The notes: generated from the sequence alone by a model not told the origin. A DNA stretch of 64,000 nt from Lactococcus nasutitermitis (GCF_018403765.1 NZ_BOVQ01000010.1:24237-88236), one strand, 5' to 3'. Shown: positions 48,452 to 58,940, numbered from the stretch's first letter. Numbers and translations are program-made.

Positions 48452-49477
48452 ATGAAAATGAAAAAAACAATTCTCGCTGCTGGTGCTATTGCTTTAGCAA
48501 CTTTCTCATTGAGCGCTTGTTCAAGTTCAAAAAATAGCGATGCTGCAAAAAAAGCTTTTATCAACGATGTTACAGAATTAAATAACAAGAGCTATAATTC
48601 TGATAAAGTGACGATGAAAATCAATAGCTTTAATGCCACAGGTGAAAATTCCACTGATTTAAACAAATATTTGAAAAACTCAACATTTGATATCAATGTT
48701 CAACGCGATTCTCAAAATAAAGCAGCAAGTCTGGACGGTTCTGTCACTGTTGATGGCAAAGACTACAATCTGGGACTTATCATGAATGAAGCTGGAATTT
48801 ATGTGAATAGTGCAGATGTTAAAAGTTTGTTCAATACTTATAAATCTCAAATCCCAGGAAATACTGGCGAAGATGCACAAGTTTACAATGCAATGTTTAA
48901 AGGTTTAACCACACCTTATTTCTTAATTGATGAGGAAACGATGGATGCTGGTTTGAAAGCTTCTGATTCTAGCACTGGTGTAACTTCTTGGTCATCTGAG
49001 TTAAACAGTCTATTTTCTCAATCTACAGCTAGCAAATCTGATTTGACAAAAGCATTTAAAGATGTGGATAATTCTGACTTCAGTCAAAGTGGTGATACAG
49101 TAACAGCTAAAATTTCTGCTAAAAATGGCGATTTGGATGATGTTATAAAAGGTGCTGCTTCTGTTAATAGCTCTATTTCTGAAGCCCAACTGAAGAAAAT
49201 TCTAAAAGGCGGTAAAAGTGATACTTCTATCAAGTCACTCTCTATTGTCGAAAAAATAAATTCTAAAACACACAAATCTTCTAGTGTTATTACTGGTAAG
49301 ATTGAAGATAAGAAAGCAAAAGATACTGTTTCTTTCAAGATTTCAGTAAATTCACAAGTTGCAAAAGTGAAATCAGCAGTGAAAGTTCCTAGCGCAAGTC
49401 AAGCCAAAACAATCCAAGATTTGGAACAAAGTGCGATTGACAGCATGACACAACAAAGTTTACAAGCTACAACTTAA
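48452..49477 (+). CDS. Lipoprotein of unknown function
   Basis: 341 aa. Lipobox LSAC at residues about 20-23 after a short Lys-rich start; AGGAG before the ATG. The mature part is Ser/Asp/Lys-rich with beta-rich segments (SLDGSVTVDGKDYNLGLI; SSVITGKIEDKKAKDTVSF), resembling streptococcal/lactococcal lipoproteins of unassigned family. Own promoter and terminator. Confidence 0.8.
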   Translation: MKMKKTILAAGAIALATFSLSACSSSKNSDAAKKAFINDVTELNNKSYNSDKVTMKINSFNATGENSTDLNKYLKNSTFDINVQRDSQNKAASLDGSVTVDGKDYNLGLIMNEAGIYVNSADVKSLFNTYKSQIPGNTGEDAQVYNAMFKGLTTPYFLIDEETMDAGLKASDSSTGVTSWSSELNSLFSQSTASKSDLTKAFKDVDNSDFSQSGDTVTAKISAKNGDLDDVIKGAASVNSSISEAQLKKILKGGKSDTSIKSLSIVEKINSKTHKSSSVITGKIEDKKAKDTVSFKISVNSQVAKVKSAVKVPSASQAKTIQDLEQSAIDSMTQQSLQATT

Positions 49478-49497
49478 TATTTGATGATAAAAAAACC

Positions 49498-49515
49498 TCT
49501 GACAAGTTTGTCAGA
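49498..49515 (+). terminator. Terminator after the lipoprotein gene (palindrome-like)
   Basis: Perfect TCTGACAAGTTTGTCAGA followed by AGC and T7. It shares the TGACA...TGTCA arms of the dispersed repeat and lies beside a true copy, so it may be a copy recruited as terminator. Confidence 0.75.
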
Positions 49516-49526
49516 AGCTTTTTTTA

Positions 49527-49548
49527 TTTTTGACAGACTTGTCAAAAA
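49527..49548. repeat. TGACAG palindrome, copy 23
   Basis: Core GACAGACTTGTC, 3 bp after the stop of the methyltransferase gene. Confidence 0.85.
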
Positions 49549-49551
49549 ATT

Positions 49552-50298
49552 TTATTCATCAAAATAAATCTGTTTGACCTCATCTGTGTATGTTCCGTCT
49601 AACTTATGCACAATCAGCGGTGGTAAAAAAACTTCTCCACCAATTTTTCCATCTTTGATAGCTTCAATCAGCAAAATATTTGCAGGTTGATCAACTTTCG
49701 GATAGACAAATTGAATTCTCTTAGGTTGCAAATTATTCTCGCGCATCTTATCCACAACTTCCAAAAAACGTTCGGGACGGTGAACCATTGCAAGCCTGCC
49801 ATTACTTTTCAGCAACTTCTTACTCATCTCAAAAATCTCATCAAGATTTGTCATCAACTCATGACGTGCCAATGTATAATGATAATTTCCATTGATATGA
49901 CTGCTTTTATCAACTTTAAAATAAGGCGGATTACAAAAAATCAAATCTGTACTTGATGGATGAAGATAATTCAAGGCATTATTCAGATTATCATTGATAA
50001 CCGTGACCTGATCAGTCAAATCATTCAATTTTACCGAACGTTCTGTCATATTTGCCAAACGCTCTTGTAGTTCAATCTCGACAATATTTGCCTGCGTTCT
50101 ACCACTTGCAAACAGCCCAACTGCGCCATTTCCTGCACACATATCAATGATTTGACCTCGTTTTGGCAAACGTGGAAAACGTGCCAACAAAACCGCATCA
50201 ATTCCGAAGGAAAAAACTTCCCGACTTTGTATAATTTTTATCTCCGAACCCGCGATTTCATCAATCCGCTCATCAGAATTTAACTTGATTTCACTCAT
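49552..50298 (-). CDS. tRNA1(Val) adenine methyltransferase-like protein (TrmN6/YfiC family)
   Basis: 248 aa from ATG 50298 (MSEIKLNSDERIDEI); the frame continues upstream through a palindrome copy but without a site. SAM-binding IIDMCAGNGAVGLF and the N6-adenine motif IFCNPPYF near residue 125. In E. coli the homologue methylates A37 of tRNA-Val; rRNA or other substrate is possible. Confidence 0.85.
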   Translation of the reverse strand: MSEIKLNSDERIDEIAGSEIKIIQSREVFSFGIDAVLLARFPRLPKRGQIIDMCAGNGAVGLFASGRTQANIVEIELQERLANMTERSVKLNDLTDQVTVINDNLNNALNYLHPSSTDLIFCNPPYFKVDKSSHINGNYHYTLARHELMTNLDEIFEMSKKLLKSNGRLAMVHRPERFLEVVDKMRENNLQPKRIQFVYPKVDQPANILLIEAIKDGKIGGEVFLPPLIVHKLDGTYTDEVKQIYFDE

Positions 50299-50363
50299 AG
50301 CTCTTATTATATCAAAATTTTCCGCAGATAAAAAAGAGCTTTTGCTCTTTTTTATCCACAATT

Positions 50364-50385
50364 TTTTTGACAGAACTGTCAAAAA
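50364..50385. repeat. TGACAG palindrome, copy 24
   Basis: Perfect copy directly abutting the stop codon (50386) of the SDR gene. Confidence 0.95.
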
Positions 50386-51183
50386 CTATTTTTCGGAGAT
50401 TTCACGCAACATTTTCTGACGGTCATCCATATCTTTCGCCGCAAAGCCCATTTCAGGCTCGTAGCTGGTAATTTCTGTTCCGTCAAAATTAATAATCTGC
50501 GCATTGTGATTTTTTCCATCAAATAAAAAGCTCGTAATCAGCGCACCAGCCTTCTCTGGCGTTTTCACTTGTGCAGGAATTTCTTCAGGAGCAATTTTTG
50601 ACATACCATTCAAATCCGTCGCCACAGCACCCGGCATCACCCCAAAAATCTGCTTCTTACTGCCATCTTTGATAAATTGATAACCAAACGCCATTGTCAT
50701 ACTATTGAGCGCCGCTTTCGAGGTAATGTAAGCCAGCGGTTGCCAATAAGGATTTCCAGAAATCGGAATCGTCACATTCAAAATTTTTGCCTCATCCGTC
50801 AGCTTATCAAGCAGTGCCAAAATCACACCATGTGTCCCAAGAAAATTCACCGACAAGGTCTCTTGCAACTCCTCTGCCGTATAATCAAAGGCAGATTTTC
50901 CCATATCATACGCGCTCCGACCCGTTGCCATTTTCCCAGAAATCCCCGCATTATTCACCAAAATATCCAAACTAGAAATCTTCGCAAAATCAGAAGCCAC
51001 CAAATCATTCAAGTCAATCTTGACAAAGTCCGCCACGAAACCTTCTTCTCGCAGCTTCTCAGTCGCCGCTTCGCCACGCACTTCATCACGCGCACCGACA
51101 TAAATCTCGTAACCTTTTTTCGCCAAACTCCGCGCAATTTCAAAACCAATTCCCTTATTTGCGCCTGTCACTAATGCTTTCAT
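50386..51183 (-). CDS. Short-chain dehydrogenase/reductase
   Basis: 265 aa from ATG 51183 (MKALVTGANKGIGFE); the longer frame upstream has no start signal. Cofactor motif TGANKGIG, NNAG near 93, catalytic YITSK near 168. SDR of the carbonyl-reductase-like group; substrate unknown. Monocistronic between two convergent or unrelated genes. Confidence 0.85.
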   Translation of the reverse strand: MKALVTGANKGIGFEIARSLAKKGYEIYVGARDEVRGEAATEKLREEGFVADFVKIDLNDLVASDFAKISSLDILVNNAGISGKMATGRSAYDMGKSAFDYTAEELQETLSVNFLGTHGVILALLDKLTDEAKILNVTIPISGNPYWQPLAYITSKAALNSMTMAFGYQFIKDGSKKQIFGVMPGAVATDLNGMSKIAPEEIPAQVKTPEKAGALITSFLFDGKNHNAQIINFDGTEITSYEPEMGFAAKDMDDRQKMLREISEK

Positions 51184-51284
51184 TAAATAGCCTCTTTTTA
51201 TTTTCCCCACTTTTATCATGATGTGACATATATTATCCTTTACATAAAAATGCTTGAATGTTATTTTCAAGCATTTTTACTATT

Positions 51285-53237
51285 TTAATCTTCATTTGTA
51301 ATTTTAAACACCATCGCTGTCCGAGGTGCGAGTACCATATTGAGTTTGCCTTTGCTATAGCCAAAGCTACTCCGTGGGCCAAAGCCACCATATTTATTAT
51401 CATCTGTATCAAAAATCAACTCAGGACGTTCTGGTAAATCAAGACTCAATCTTTCCTCAAAAGTTGGATTGAAGTTAAAGACAAATAATAGTTCGCCTTT
51501 CTGATAAGCTAACAATTTATCAGAATTTTTGACCCAGCGCTGTTGCAAAGTATCTGGCTTTTCCATAAATTCATACTGATGTTCAAGTTCCACCATATCA
51601 TGGTCAAAAGCAAGCAGATATTTAAAGCGCAACTCTTCGTTTTCAGATAATGACCATTGCCTGCGTGCGTGCTGGAAGTCGTCTCCATTACCAGGACGTG
51701 GGAAATCTAGCCATTCTGGATGCCCAAATTCATTACCCATAAAGTTTAGATAGCCTTCGCCAGCAAGGCTAAAGGTGACTAGACGGATGAGTTTATGCAA
51801 AGCCAATGCACGATAAATTACCAGCGAGTCCGTGTGGATATCCATACTATCATAAATTGCAGCATCAGCAAGCCACATCATAATTGTCTTATCACCAACG
51901 AGGGCTTGGTCATGACTTTCAGCATAACCAATATTTTTTTCTCCCGGACGTCGTATTGTTAGTTCCCACCAGAGTGCCATCAAATCCAGTTCATCATCTG
52001 ATTTTTCTTTGAGTTGTTTTATCCAAAAATCAGGAATTCCCATGCTCAGTCGATAATCAAAACCAATTCCACCAGTGGAAATCGGTAACGCCATTCCCGG
52101 CATTCCCGACATATCTTCAGCAATCGTTGTTGCATCTGGATTGACCTGACGGATCAACTCATTTGCCAACATCAGATAAGTGACGGCTTCAACATCGGTA
52201 TTTAAGCTAAAATACTTAGAATAATCTGTGAATGCAGTGCCCAAACCATGATTATGATAAAGCATGGAAGTCACACCATCAAAGCGGAAACCGTCAAACT
52301 TATACACATCAAGCCAAAATTTCAGATTGGATAGTAAGAAATGAATGACTTCATCTTTTCCGTAGTTAAAAAGTTTCGTGTTCCAAGCTTTATGTTCGCC
52401 ACGCGCTCCTTCATGAAAATATTGTGACGTCGTTCCATCAAACATATTAAGACCATCACCCACATTTTTTACCGCATGAGAATGCACAACATCAAGCAAG
52501 ACACGCAAACCCATACCGTGCGCTGTATCAATCAATTCCATCAATTCGTCTGCTGTTCCAAAACGGCTTGAAATCGCAAAAAAGTTGGATACTTGATAGC
52601 CAAAGCTTGCATACAAAGGATGTTCCATGATTGCCATGAGTTGGATGGTATTGTAACCTGCTTTTTTAATCCGTGGCAAAACATCTCTTTGAAATTCTTT
52701 ATAACTATTTATTTTATAGTCTTCACTAGAAATTCCAATATGTGCCTCATAAATCAATGGCGCTTCTTTTAATTTTGGAGCTATATTTTTAAACTCATAG
52801 GTTGGTTGAATAATCACACCGTCCAATTGATGTGTTTCATTGGGAACGGCATACATGATATAGCTTGGCACACGAAAGACTGAACTTCCATTAACTACAA
52901 GTTCAACTTTTACCTTACTACCAACTGGCAAAAGTCCCGGTGTGACAAGTTCCCAAACACCACCGTAACTTGCCTTCATCTCATAACCATCATGATTCCA
53001 ACCATTAAAATCGCCGACAAGATAAGCTCTTTCAGCATTAGGCGCCCATTCCCGAAATGTCCAGTTATTTTTCTCCTGTTGAAAACCAAAATACTTATAA
53101 CCATTTGCAAAGTCTAACAACGTTCCATTCACTCCCAAAAGTCGCTTCTTTGCACGGGCAAACTCCCACATTCGTAATTCCAAATCCGACTTGAAAGGCT
53201 CCAAATATGGGTCATAATCCAAAATATTCAAAGGCAT
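51285..53237 (-). CDS. 1,4-alpha-glucan branching enzyme, eukaryotic-like type
   Basis: 650 aa from ATG 53237, 7 bp after AGGAGG. CBM48-like start (YFGFQQEKNNWTFREWAPNA) and GH13 barrel with VHSHAVKNVGDGLNMFDG, nucleophile Asp in FDGFRFDGVTSM (about 316), acid Glu in TIAEDMSG (about 374) and AESHDQALVGD. The wording of these motifs is that of GH13_8, the eukaryotic-type branch, and not of the common bacterial GlgB (GH13_9). No glgC, glgD, glgA or glgP next to it. Perhaps acts on glycogen or imported alpha-glucan. A weak cre-like site lies upstream. Confidence 0.85.
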   Translation of the reverse strand: MPLNILDYDPYLEPFKSDLELRMWEFARAKKRLLGVNGTLLDFANGYKYFGFQQEKNNWTFREWAPNAERAYLVGDFNGWNHDGYEMKASYGGVWELVTPGLLPVGSKVKVELVVNGSSVFRVPSYIMYAVPNETHQLDGVIIQPTYEFKNIAPKLKEAPLIYEAHIGISSEDYKINSYKEFQRDVLPRIKKAGYNTIQLMAIMEHPLYASFGYQVSNFFAISSRFGTADELMELIDTAHGMGLRVLLDVVHSHAVKNVGDGLNMFDGTTSQYFHEGARGEHKAWNTKLFNYGKDEVIHFLLSNLKFWLDVYKFDGFRFDGVTSMLYHNHGLGTAFTDYSKYFSLNTDVEAVTYLMLANELIRQVNPDATTIAEDMSGMPGMALPISTGGIGFDYRLSMGIPDFWIKQLKEKSDDELDLMALWWELTIRRPGEKNIGYAESHDQALVGDKTIMMWLADAAIYDSMDIHTDSLVIYRALALHKLIRLVTFSLAGEGYLNFMGNEFGHPEWLDFPRPGNGDDFQHARRQWSLSENEELRFKYLLAFDHDMVELEHQYEFMEKPDTLQQRWVKNSDKLLAYQKGELLFVFNFNPTFEERLSLDLPERPELIFDTDDNKYGGFGPRSSFGYSKGKLNMVLAPRTAMVFKITNED

Positions 53238-53313
53238 CACAAAACCTCCTCTTTTTTTATTGAAAACTATTCACAAAATATGCAAACATCATCTCCCTCT
53301 ATTCTACCATTTT

Positions 53314-53327
53314 TGGAAAGGTTTTCA
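53314..53327 (-). promoter_or_regulatory. Possible cre site upstream of the branching enzyme gene
   Basis: TGAAAACCTTTCCA on the minus strand fits the CcpA consensus TGWNANCGNTNWCA except for two positions, one of them the central G. Confidence 0.3.
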
Positions 53328-53340
53328 TAATAAAAATATG

Positions 53341-53370
53341 AAAAAACACAAAGATTTTTCTTTGTATTTT
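53341..53370 (-). terminator. Terminator of the bacteriocin operon
   Basis: ACAAAG/CTTTGT stem (53348-53365) extended by A/T pairs, with T-runs on the minus strand. Confidence 0.75.
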
Positions 53371-53381
53371 TATTTTTTCTT

Positions 53382-54017
53382 TTATGAACCAATTTCAATC
53401 ACTAAATCACTTTTCTTTCTTACATATGGGTCATGTGTCACAATCACAACTGTTTTTCCTTTTTCAACTTCTTTTCTCAATAAATCAACGACTTCATTTC
53501 TATTTTTTTCATCTAATGAACCTGTCGGTTCATCTGCTAAAATCAATTCGCTTTCTTTTAGCAATGCACGTGCCACAGCTACTCTTTGCTTTTCTCCACC
53601 AGATAAACTATAGACTTTTGTATTTAAGCGATGGTCAATATGAACTTGTTTTAAAATTTCTTTCATTTTCTTTCGTTTTTGGCTCATAGAAAGTTTGATG
53701 TAGCTTAAAGCAATCAATAAATTTTTTTCAATACTTTCATCTTCTATCAGTGCAAAATTTTGAAAAAGATAGGAAATATGCTTTCGTCTTAATTTTAGAG
53801 CAGCTGGGCTGTTATACGCTGGCGCAAATTTTCCTTCAAAATAGTATTTTCCATCATCATAATCTTCAATCATTCCAATAATATTCAAAAGAGTAGATTT
53901 ACCAGCTCCACTTGCACCATAAATGGCTGTCATTTTTCCTTTTGGGATTTTTAAATTGAGCTTATCAAAGATCGTATGTCCTTTGTAGCTTTTTGTCAAT
54001 TCTTCAATTTCAATCAT
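53382..54017 (-). CDS. ABC transporter ATP-binding protein of bacteriocin cassette
   Basis: 211 aa. Walker A GASGAGKST near 35-43, signature LSGGEKQRVAVARAL near 133, Walker B LILADEPTGSLD near 157, H-loop VIVTHDP. MacB/LolD-type ATPase. One base after the permease gene, last gene of the operon. In lactococcin-972 loci such an ATPase pairs with a DUF1430 protein, thought to give immunity or export. Confidence 0.9.
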   Translation of the reverse strand: MIEIEELTKSYKGHTIFDKLNLKIPKGKMTAIYGASGAGKSTLLNIIGMIEDYDDGKYYFEGKFAPAYNSPAALKLRRKHISYLFQNFALIEDESIEKNLLIALSYIKLSMSQKRKKMKEILKQVHIDHRLNTKVYSLSGGEKQRVAVARALLKESELILADEPTGSLDEKNRNEVVDLLRKEVEKGKTVVIVTHDPYVRKKSDLVIEIGS

Positions 54018-54018
54018 T

Positions 54019-55995
54019 TTACTCTCCTTTTAGTACGTTCAAAAATAGATGTTTTTGTAGTTTTATCAGTATCAAAGTAATAATCAGGATTTCTATAATA
54101 AAATAAAACATTAACGCTTCTAAAGTCACAGCAACATCGCTTTGGGTTAAAGCATAAGCAAAGTATAAAATCCCTTGTGAAATCACAAGCACAAAAAGAG
54201 ATTTATAAGTTGAAAAGAAAGAAATCCCATATAACCTTTTCACTGCAATTTTCTTTTTGTAATTTTCAAAGTAAAAAACCGTAGTCGCTAAAATCATTGA
54301 AAGAAAAATGATAACAACCAATCCATTTGTAACTGCATAACTCCAAGGATTCCCAACCGATGACAAAGCGTTTGCTTTATTCATGTTATTGACAGTAACC
54401 ATTGAGGGCTGAGTCTCTAACTCTCCCATACCATTCAAAATTTGAGAAATTTTTTCATAGGTTTTATCTTTTGACTTGTGTATTTTGAATTTTAATACTG
54501 TATTGTATAGAAAATCAGTATTTTTTCCTGCATTTTTCAAAGTATAAACTTCTAGTACATCTGGGATAATTTTACTATTATTCCCATCTAAGAGCTGCAC
54601 TTTTTGATTATCTTTAATAAAATAATATTTAACTTTTGAGTTAGAAAATGAATCTGCAAAGCTATAATCCTTTTTTATTTTTGATAGTTTAGACTTATAT
54701 TTTTCATCAATCAGAACAATTCCTGATTTTTCTTGAGTGGTGATTTTAATCTTTCGATTATCAGCAGAAATTATTGGAAACTTCAAAAGATAGTTATCAT
54801 TAACTTGTAAAACATGGAAAGCACCTCCATTATTAGCAGATAATAAATTAACATAAAGTCCTTCGTGTTTTTCTGCATAATCAAATAAACTAACAGAAGA
54901 TTTAGGAATTATATTATTATTATTCAGATTATACCCCACATATTCTGGATAAAGTACACCATATTCTTGTCCAATCTTAGAATTTGTTTCTGTATTACTA
55001 TTTACAAAATAAAGTAATGAAGCCGTTGTTGAAACTGTTACTAAAAATACAAAAACTTTTACTCCATAAAGTATATAATAGCTGTATCTAAGAAAAGATT
55101 TTGAATTAAGTTGATTGATAAGAGAAAAACCTGATACAATCGCTATTGAAACATAAGAAACAAAACTAACTATCAGGTTAAGAAGCGCTATCTGAACCGT
55201 ATAGTGAAGACTAAAACTTTTAAAAATCAGTAAACTTGCCAATAAATAAACAACTAGAGAAACAATAATAAAATCTCCCAAAAATAATTGCTTTCCTATT
55301 TTGTAGGTGCTCATACCATTTAAACGATAAATTGCAATGGATTTATTATTTTCAACAAGCCAGATAAATAAGAAAATTCCAAAAAAGATAATTGAGATAT
55401 TTATAAATAAAATCAAATTACTATTATTATAGGAGATAAAATCAGTCGCGCTCGTTGGGGGAAGACTATTCGGATGAATTTTTAATTTTTTTGCGCTTAT
55501 TTTTATTGCATATTTTTGATTTAATGCGTTTGAAAGCTCTTGAAGTGTCTCGTTAAGTTTTTTATTTTTAACATAAATATCACTCCTGCTTAGTTGAACA
55601 GAAGATATTTTAGATAATGGTTCATTCCAAAAATCATAGCTAAAACCATGAGAAAGAAGAACTTTTTTATTTTGAGATTGATAGTCACTTCTGAAAAAAA
55701 TAACATTATTTTTATCTTTTAATAAATTTGCATTTCCTCTCCCATCGTTTTTTGCTCCTATATAAACACTCCTAAAAAGAAAAGATGTACCAGTTTTTTC
55801 TGATACACTCTTCATAAGAGAAACTAACTCTTTATTCGTGTCAATGGATGAGGGAAGATATATTTGTGTATAGCCTTGTACATCGTATAGTCGTGTAATT
55901 TGTGAGTCAGCTAAATCATTTTTGGTCATATTAGCGGCAGAAAACGAAATCACAGCAAATAGGATAAGGAACACAAATTTAATTGCCTTATTCAT
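54019..55995 (-). CDS. Bacteriocin-associated multi-helix permease (DUF1430 type)
   Basis: 658 aa. N-terminal helix, a large extracellular part to about residue 185, a block of four helices (about 195-330), second extracellular part (330-550) and three C-terminal helices (about 555-650). This matches the bacteriocin-associated integral membrane family linked to lactococcin 972. Lies 9 bp after the small secreted protein gene. Immunity or export by family; not shown for this one. Confidence 0.85.
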   Translation of the reverse strand: MNKAIKFVFLILFAVISFSAANMTKNDLADSQITRLYDVQGYTQIYLPSSIDTNKELVSLMKSVSEKTGTSFLFRSVYIGAKNDGRGNANLLKDKNNVIFFRSDYQSQNKKVLLSHGFSYDFWNEPLSKISSVQLSRSDIYVKNKKLNETLQELSNALNQKYAIKISAKKLKIHPNSLPPTSATDFISYNNSNLILFINISIIFFGIFLFIWLVENNKSIAIYRLNGMSTYKIGKQLFLGDFIIVSLVVYLLASLLIFKSFSLHYTVQIALLNLIVSFVSYVSIAIVSGFSLINQLNSKSFLRYSYYILYGVKVFVFLVTVSTTASLLYFVNSNTETNSKIGQEYGVLYPEYVGYNLNNNNIIPKSSVSLFDYAEKHEGLYVNLLSANNGGAFHVLQVNDNYLLKFPIISADNRKIKITTQEKSGIVLIDEKYKSKLSKIKKDYSFADSFSNSKVKYYFIKDNQKVQLLDGNNSKIIPDVLEVYTLKNAGKNTDFLYNTVLKFKIHKSKDKTYEKISQILNGMGELETQPSMVTVNNMNKANALSSVGNPWSYAVTNGLVVIIFLSMILATTVFYFENYKKKIAVKRLYGISFFSTYKSLFVLVISQGILYFAYALTQSDVAVTLEALMFYFIIEILIITLILIKLQKHLFLNVLKGE

Positions 55996-56004
55996 AGTTT
56001 CTCC

Positions 56005-56349
56005 TTACAATTTAACATACCAACCATTTAATGGTGCATTCCAAGCGCCTATAACTTTAGCATATGAAATTTTGTTAGATAAAACAACAGAACTAACTCC
56101 TTCTTTGCTTCCAAGTTTTACCCAACTATAGTGGATTTTATTAATTTTAGCATTGTCATAGCCTTTTGCTTGTCCAATCGTAGGACTAAATCTATCCGTA
56201 TAGGCAGTATTCCAACCTCCCACAACAAATATTTGCGCTGAAGCAAAAACCGTACCTGCAATTCCAAATGATAATAATACCGTGGCAAGTATTATCTTTT
56301 TCTTAATGCTTCTTCTTCTGAAAGATGCTCGTGTCCATGTCATCTCCAT
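56005..56349 (-). CDS. Lactococcin-972-like bacteriocin precursor
   Basis: 114 aa. Positively charged n-region with RRRSIKKK, hydrophobic core IILATVLLSFGIAG and AXA-type site VFASA, leaving about 79 residues. The mature part opens IFVVGGWNTAYTDRFSP and ends GAWNAPLNGWYVKL; the GGW opening and the terminal W-x-A...Y pattern recall lactococcin 972, a Sec-exported bacteriocin that blocks septum formation. Identity is weak by eye, so the call rests largely on the adjoining DUF1430 permease and ATPase. Start at 56349 has GAAAGAAG upstream. Confidence 0.7.
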   Translation of the reverse strand: MEMTWTRASFRRRSIKKKIILATVLLSFGIAGTVFASAQIFVVGGWNTAYTDRFSPTIGQAKGYDNAKINKIHYSWVKLGSKEGVSSVVLSNKISYAKVIGAWNAPLNGWYVKL

Positions 56350-56380
56350 ACTTTTTATCTTCTTTCAAAGTTCTTTATCC

Positions 56381-56449
56381 CAAATATAAAAAATATTTGT
56401 GATATATTGAACTTGTTTTTATATTAAATCTTTTTTAATTATTTTTCAA
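56381..56449 (-). promoter_or_regulatory. Promoter of the bacteriocin operon with downstream inverted repeat
   Basis: TTGAAA (56444-56449), 17 bp, TAATAT (56421-56426) on the minus strand. A CAAATAT/ATATTTG inverted repeat (56381-56399) lies in the leader, a possible operator. Confidence 0.75.
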
Positions 56450-56557
56450 GGGCTTATTATAATAAACGCTTAACATTTCAATGTTCTTATTTTCTTTTTG
56501 TACATTTATTCTATTTTAAACCACAAATAGATATTATAATATTGATAATTCATATAA

Positions 56558-56591
56558 AAAACTAGCTCAGTCTTAAGACTAAGCTAGTTTT
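56558..56591 (-). terminator. Terminator after tRNA-Thr
   Basis: AAAACTAGCT/AGCTAGTTTT arms enclosing perfect AGTCTTAAGACT, with a T-run on the minus strand. Confidence 0.85.
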
Positions 56592-56596
56592 ATTTA

Positions 56597-56669
56597 TGCC
56601 GACTATAGGAATCGAACCTACGACCCCTTCGTTACGAGTGAAGTGCTCTACCGACTGAGCTAAGTCGGC
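56597..56669 (-). tRNA. tRNA-Thr (anticodon CGT)
   Basis: 73-nt cloverleaf: acceptor GCCGACT/AGTCGGC, D arm GCTCAGTCGGTAGAGC, anticodon loop CTCGTAA, T arm GTAGGTTCGATTCCTAT, discriminator A. No encoded CCA. One weak pair at the base of the anticodon stem. Marks the upstream side of the bacteriocin operon. Confidence 0.93.
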
Positions 56670-56797
56670 ACAATAAATGATTGTCGTGTGACAACCATTA
56701 TATTATATCAAATTTTTTGTTGATTTTGCAAGTATCAATGCGCAAAGATGTGCGTTGCTTCCGTTTGCTTATTATTAGCTTCTTCTGTGAATGAAAA

Positions 56798-56822
56798 AAT
56801 AAGACTTTTAAAAAGTCTTATT
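56798..56822 (-). terminator. Terminator after tgt
   Basis: AATAAGACTTTT/AAAAGTCTTATT with T-run, 9 bp after the tgt stop. Confidence 0.88.
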
Positions 56823-56830
56823 TTTATTTT

Positions 56831-57997
<1,167 letters not shown>

Positions 57998-58181
57998 TTA
58001 ATTGTTCTTTTTCTTAAATCAGCACTTATAAGTATATCAAAATTTCCCTAGCTTTTACAGCTTATTTTTTATGATAATTAAGTGAATCTTACAATATTGT
58101 AAGGTAAAATCTTTGAATTTATGTTAAAATAAGGTCGTAGATTATTTATTACATATTTTAAATTTTTGAAGGAGAAGCATT

Positions 58182-58856
58182 ATGGAACGTTACGAAATTA
58201 AGGCGCAAGCAAAAGCTGCGTTACATGAAAACTTTGGAAACAAGATGTTGCTGTTTATTATTCCTATTCTTTATGGAATCTTTACAACGGGAAATAGCAT
58301 TCGGACACATTTTGAACAGCACTCTAACGCTACTGCTACTGCTACGCTTGCGGCTTTAGGTGTCATTGGAGTTTCCTTATTATTTACAGTTATTATTGGA
58401 TTGATTGTTAATATCATCACTGTTGGTGCTATTTTCAACTACATTAAAATTTTCCGTAAGGAACGTGAAAATCCTCAATTTAGCAATATTTTTATTCCTT
58501 TTTCTGATGGTTCTTGGGTAAAAATTTTACTTCTGAGCGTTGTTAAGGGAATTCTTGTGATATTGCTTACTTTCACTATCGTTGGTATTCCTTTTGCTAT
58601 CTATCTTAGTCTTGGCTGGTCACAGGCGAATTATGTGCTTTATGATCAACTTGAAAATGGAACTTATCATGGTGTGATGGGTGTTTTGCATGGTTCTGCT
58701 GAGGTAATGCGCGGTTCTCGTGGGAATTTCTTTGTTTTCTTGTTGAGCTTTATTGGCTGGGGACTTTTAATTGGTATTACTTCTGGACTGGTTGGCTTTT
58801 GGACAACACCTTATATCAATATGAGCCTAGTTGCTTACTATGAAAATCTGAAATAA
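58182..58856 (+). CDS. DUF975 family integral membrane protein
   Basis: 224 aa, five or six helices, with the N-terminal IKAQAKAALHENFGNKMLLFIIP, WSQANYVLYDQ and VMRGSRGNFFVF motifs of DUF975. GAAGGAGAAG site before the ATG. Function unknown; related proteins are often found in cell-envelope contexts. Confidence 0.85.
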   Translation: MERYEIKAQAKAALHENFGNKMLLFIIPILYGIFTTGNSIRTHFEQHSNATATATLAALGVIGVSLLFTVIIGLIVNIITVGAIFNYIKIFRKERENPQFSNIFIPFSDGSWVKILLLSVVKGILVILLTFTIVGIPFAIYLSLGWSQANYVLYDQLENGTYHGVMGVLHGSAEVMRGSRGNFFVFLLSFIGWGLLIGITSGLVGFWTTPYINMSLVAYYENLK

Positions 58857-58857
58857 T

Positions 58858-58879
58858 TTTTTGACAGTTTTGTCAAAAA
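58858..58879. repeat. TGACAG palindrome, copy 25
   Basis: Core GACAGTTTTGTC, one base after the stop of the DUF975 gene. Confidence 0.9.
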
Positions 58880-58890
58880 TATTGTGACTA

Positions 58891-58916
58891 AAAAAACTTC
58901 CTGTTGAGGAAGTTTT
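58891..58916. terminator. Bidirectional terminator between the DUF975 and CoA-binding genes
   Basis: AAAAACTTCC/GGAAGTTTTT stem, loop TGTTGA, between two palindrome copies. Confidence 0.85.
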
Positions 58917-58918
58917 TA

Positions 58919-58940
58919 TTTTTGACAGAATTGTCAAAAT
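58919..58940. repeat. TGACAG palindrome, copy 26
   Basis: Core GACAGAATTGTC, ends at the stop codon of the CoA-binding protein gene. Confidence 0.88.
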
